A stretch of DNA of 64,000 nucleotides, from assembly GCA_022601195.1 (NCBI GenBank), contig JAHZIX010000029.1, positions 62,001 to 126,000 of the forward strand, in the 5' to 3' direction. Both the position numbers and the translations under genes were made by a program. Numbering within the stretch: position 1 is the stretch's first letter; each line of letters begins with the position of its first letter. The notes under the pieces were generated by a model. It saw nothing but the letters and a program-made list of their open reading frames with translations, was not told the DNA's origin and ran no database searches. Source of the DNA: Deltaproteobacteria bacterium. GTDB taxonomy: Bacteria; Acidobacteriota; Thermoanaerobaculia; Multivoradales; JAHZIX01. Below, piece after piece: positions 62,546 to 64,000 of the stretch.

Positions 62546-64000
62546 ATGCGTGCCCAAACCTATCTACTATCTTGGTATATCGGCATTGCCGTCTCGGCGC
62601 TGTTGGTTGCCTTGCTATTTCCTCTGCAGAGCCTCGCTCAGAAGTCTTCTTCCCAAGTAATGACCTCCACTGGGAAGATCTCTGGCCCTTCTTCTGATGA
62701 CGATCCTCTGAACGATCTGGGAAGCCTAGTCCCAGCAGATGGTGTCTGGCTGAAGGATGATGGTGGGCGCGAATATTTCGTCAAGCCCCTGCCGAAGCTG
62801 AAGGGGACCTATCAATGGATCGACGACACTCAGACCAGCATCAAATACAAGAGGTGGTACAACTTCGAGGTTCTACGGCACGATGACGAGAATCTCTACC
62901 TGAAGTTATATAAGCCCGCTGTGGTGCCGAAGTTACCCACTCGGGAGGAGCGCGAAGCTCAGCGTATCAAGGATCTAGAAGCGCTCGCTCAAACCTACCT
63001 ACCCGAAGCCGGCAGCGGGGATCGACTCTATTTCGACACCTTTGATGAGGGGCTTCCGAAGCGCGGAATGTGGAGGAATGGCTTCGATGTTGCCGACATG
63101 AACGGTGATGGGCATCTGGACATCATTCACGGTCCTGCCCGCAAAGGAATCCCGGTACCTCGAGTGTTTCTGGGAAATAGCCAAGGTCAATGGCGGGTGT
63201 GGAACGAGGCGAAGTTTCCTCGAGCGCCGTGGGACTATGGCGATGCCGCAGCAGGAGATTTCAATGGTGACGGCTTACTCGACATTGCCTTCGGCTTTCA
63301 CCTGCGGGGCCTGTTGGTCGTGGTCCAGGAAACGCCTGGAACCTTCGTAATCGCCAGCGAAGGCCTCGACCTGGAAATTCCCGGCCAAGGTGGAGATGCC
63401 TCTGGCTTCTCTACGAGAGCTATCGAAATCGTTGACTGGAACAGCGATGGTCGGCCGGACATTTTGGCCCTCGGAGAAGGTCCCCGGCCTGCGGGTTCCA
63501 AAGATGGCAAGGTCATGGGAGTAATTACCTCTTATGCCTATGGAGGCGTGATCTACGAGAATCTGGGCGAAGGCAAGTGGATGCGTCGCGACCAAGGGTT
63601 GCAGCGCAACGGAGTCTTTGGCGATTCCTTGACCACCGGTGACTTCAATAGCGATGGCCGTCTCGACTTTCTGACCGCGTCCCATGTGTTGAACCGTCGA
63701 GATGTCCTGAACCTTGGGCAGCCGGACAATTCTTGGCAGACTTTGAGCGTAGATCCGGTGCGCCGCTTCGCGCTGGTTCAGGCCGTGACGGCGGGCGATT
63801 TCGATGGCGATGGCCGAGATGACATGGTTCTGACCTACTCCAGTGTTGAGATGAAGGTTCGTAGGGCGGGCCTAGATCTTTTCCTCAATAAGGGAGAGGA
63901 AGGTTGGGAGCGCCACACGATAGCCGTGGAAGAGGGCAGAAGAAGCCTCTGGGCTCTCGACTCCGGTGACCTCGACGGCGATGGGAACCTAGACTTGGTT
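62546..64000 (+). CDS. Secreted FG-GAP/VCBS-repeat protein (partial)
   Basis: From an ATG at 62546 to the right edge; 485 residues visible, C-terminus missing. Signal peptide IAVSALLVALLFPLQSLAQ. A ~170-residue N-terminal region is followed by repeated calcium-binding-type motifs DMNGDGHLDI, DFNGDGLLDI, DWNSDGRPDI, DFNSDGRLDF, DFDGDGRDDM and DLDGDGNLDL, the signature of FG-GAP/VCBS seven-bladed repeats. Such proteins are exported and often act in surface adhesion or ligand binding. Exact role unknown. Confidence 0.85.
   Translation, partial: MRAQTYLLSWYIGIAVSALLVALLFPLQSLAQKSSSQVMTSTGKISGPSSDDDPLNDLGSLVPADGVWLKDDGGREYFVKPLPKLKGTYQWIDDTQTSIKYKRWYNFEVLRHDDENLYLKLYKPAVVPKLPTREEREAQRIKDLEALAQTYLPEAGSGDRLYFDTFDEGLPKRGMWRNGFDVADMNGDGHLDIIHGPARKGIPVPRVFLGNSQGQWRVWNEAKFPRAPWDYGDAAAGDFNGDGLLDIAFGFHLRGLLVVVQETPGTFVIASEGLDLEIPGQGGDASGFSTRAIEIVDWNSDGRPDILALGEGPRPAGSKDGKVMGVITSYAYGGVIYENLGEGKWMRRDQGLQRNGVFGDSLTTGDFNSDGRLDFLTASHVLNRRDVLNLGQPDNSWQTLSVDPVRRFALVQAVTAGDFDGDGRDDMVLTYSSVEMKVRRAGLDLFLNKGEEGWERHTIAVEEGRRSLWALDSGDLDGDGNLDLV

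Overview
The window is about 64 kb of densely coding DNA from a Gram-negative bacterium. It carries LPS-type heptose genes, a type IV pilus ATPase, a class A penicillin-binding protein, several lipoproteins and long secreted beta-propeller and PKD proteins. The mix of a VWFA-related-domain protein, many TPR proteins, small XRE regulators and large secreted propeller proteins resembles Acidobacteriota (Thermoanaerobaculia or Holophagae-like). That placement is inference; no rRNA or other taxonomic marker gene is present. No tRNA, rRNA, CRISPR array, insertion sequence or phage module was recognised.

Layout. 1-7.3 kb: 3' part of a TAXI-type solute-binding lipoprotein, a VWFA-related secreted protein, a TPR protein with two H-x4-C-x2-C motifs, a small exported Asp-Gly-rich protein, and two XRE regulators set in gene-poor DNA. 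7.3-13 kb: M19 dipeptidase, Bpt aminoacyl-tRNA-protein transferase, and an ABC ATPase/permease pair. 13.3-18.3 kb: a five-gene operon (isoaspartyl peptidase-like lipoprotein, SDR, DprE1-like FAD oxidase, cobalamin adenosyltransferase, GT2 glycosyltransferase) closed by a strong terminator. 18.4-24.6 kb: TM-helix channel-like protein, FdhD, secreted M1 aminopeptidase. 24.9-27.6 kb: tandem paralogous one-TM proteins of unknown function. 27.6-34.4 kb: housekeeping genes (class A PBP, XTPase, tRNA nucleotidyltransferase, MnmA, single-domain response regulator, XRE). 34.4-43.6 kb: PilB, heptosyltransferase-like GT9, split RfaE2/RfaE1, ECF sigma factor with zinc anti-sigma and an atypical thioredoxin-like protein, M23 peptidase, GHMP kinase.

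43.6-57.5 kb is the most interesting part. An operon of XRE regulator, TPR protein and exported protein is divergent from a second TPR gene. That gene is followed by an HlyD-type adaptor, a C39-peptidase ABC exporter, a second ABC exporter with a degenerate N-terminal domain, a third TPR paralogue, a second exported protein, and an orphan ABC-2 permease. The two exported proteins are paralogues, and each contains two copies of an L-(A/S)-G-G-x-G-N-x-I-x-D-I-G motif. No precursor peptide was identified. One reading is a dedicated export and sensing system in which TPR proteins sense or chaperone the exported material under XRE control; this is a hypothesis.

57.6-64 kb encodes three large secreted proteins: a propeller protein, a longer propeller-PKD paralogue with the same C-terminal DGFE-GDTS-W tail, and the start of an FG-GAP/VCBS-repeat protein that runs off the right edge.
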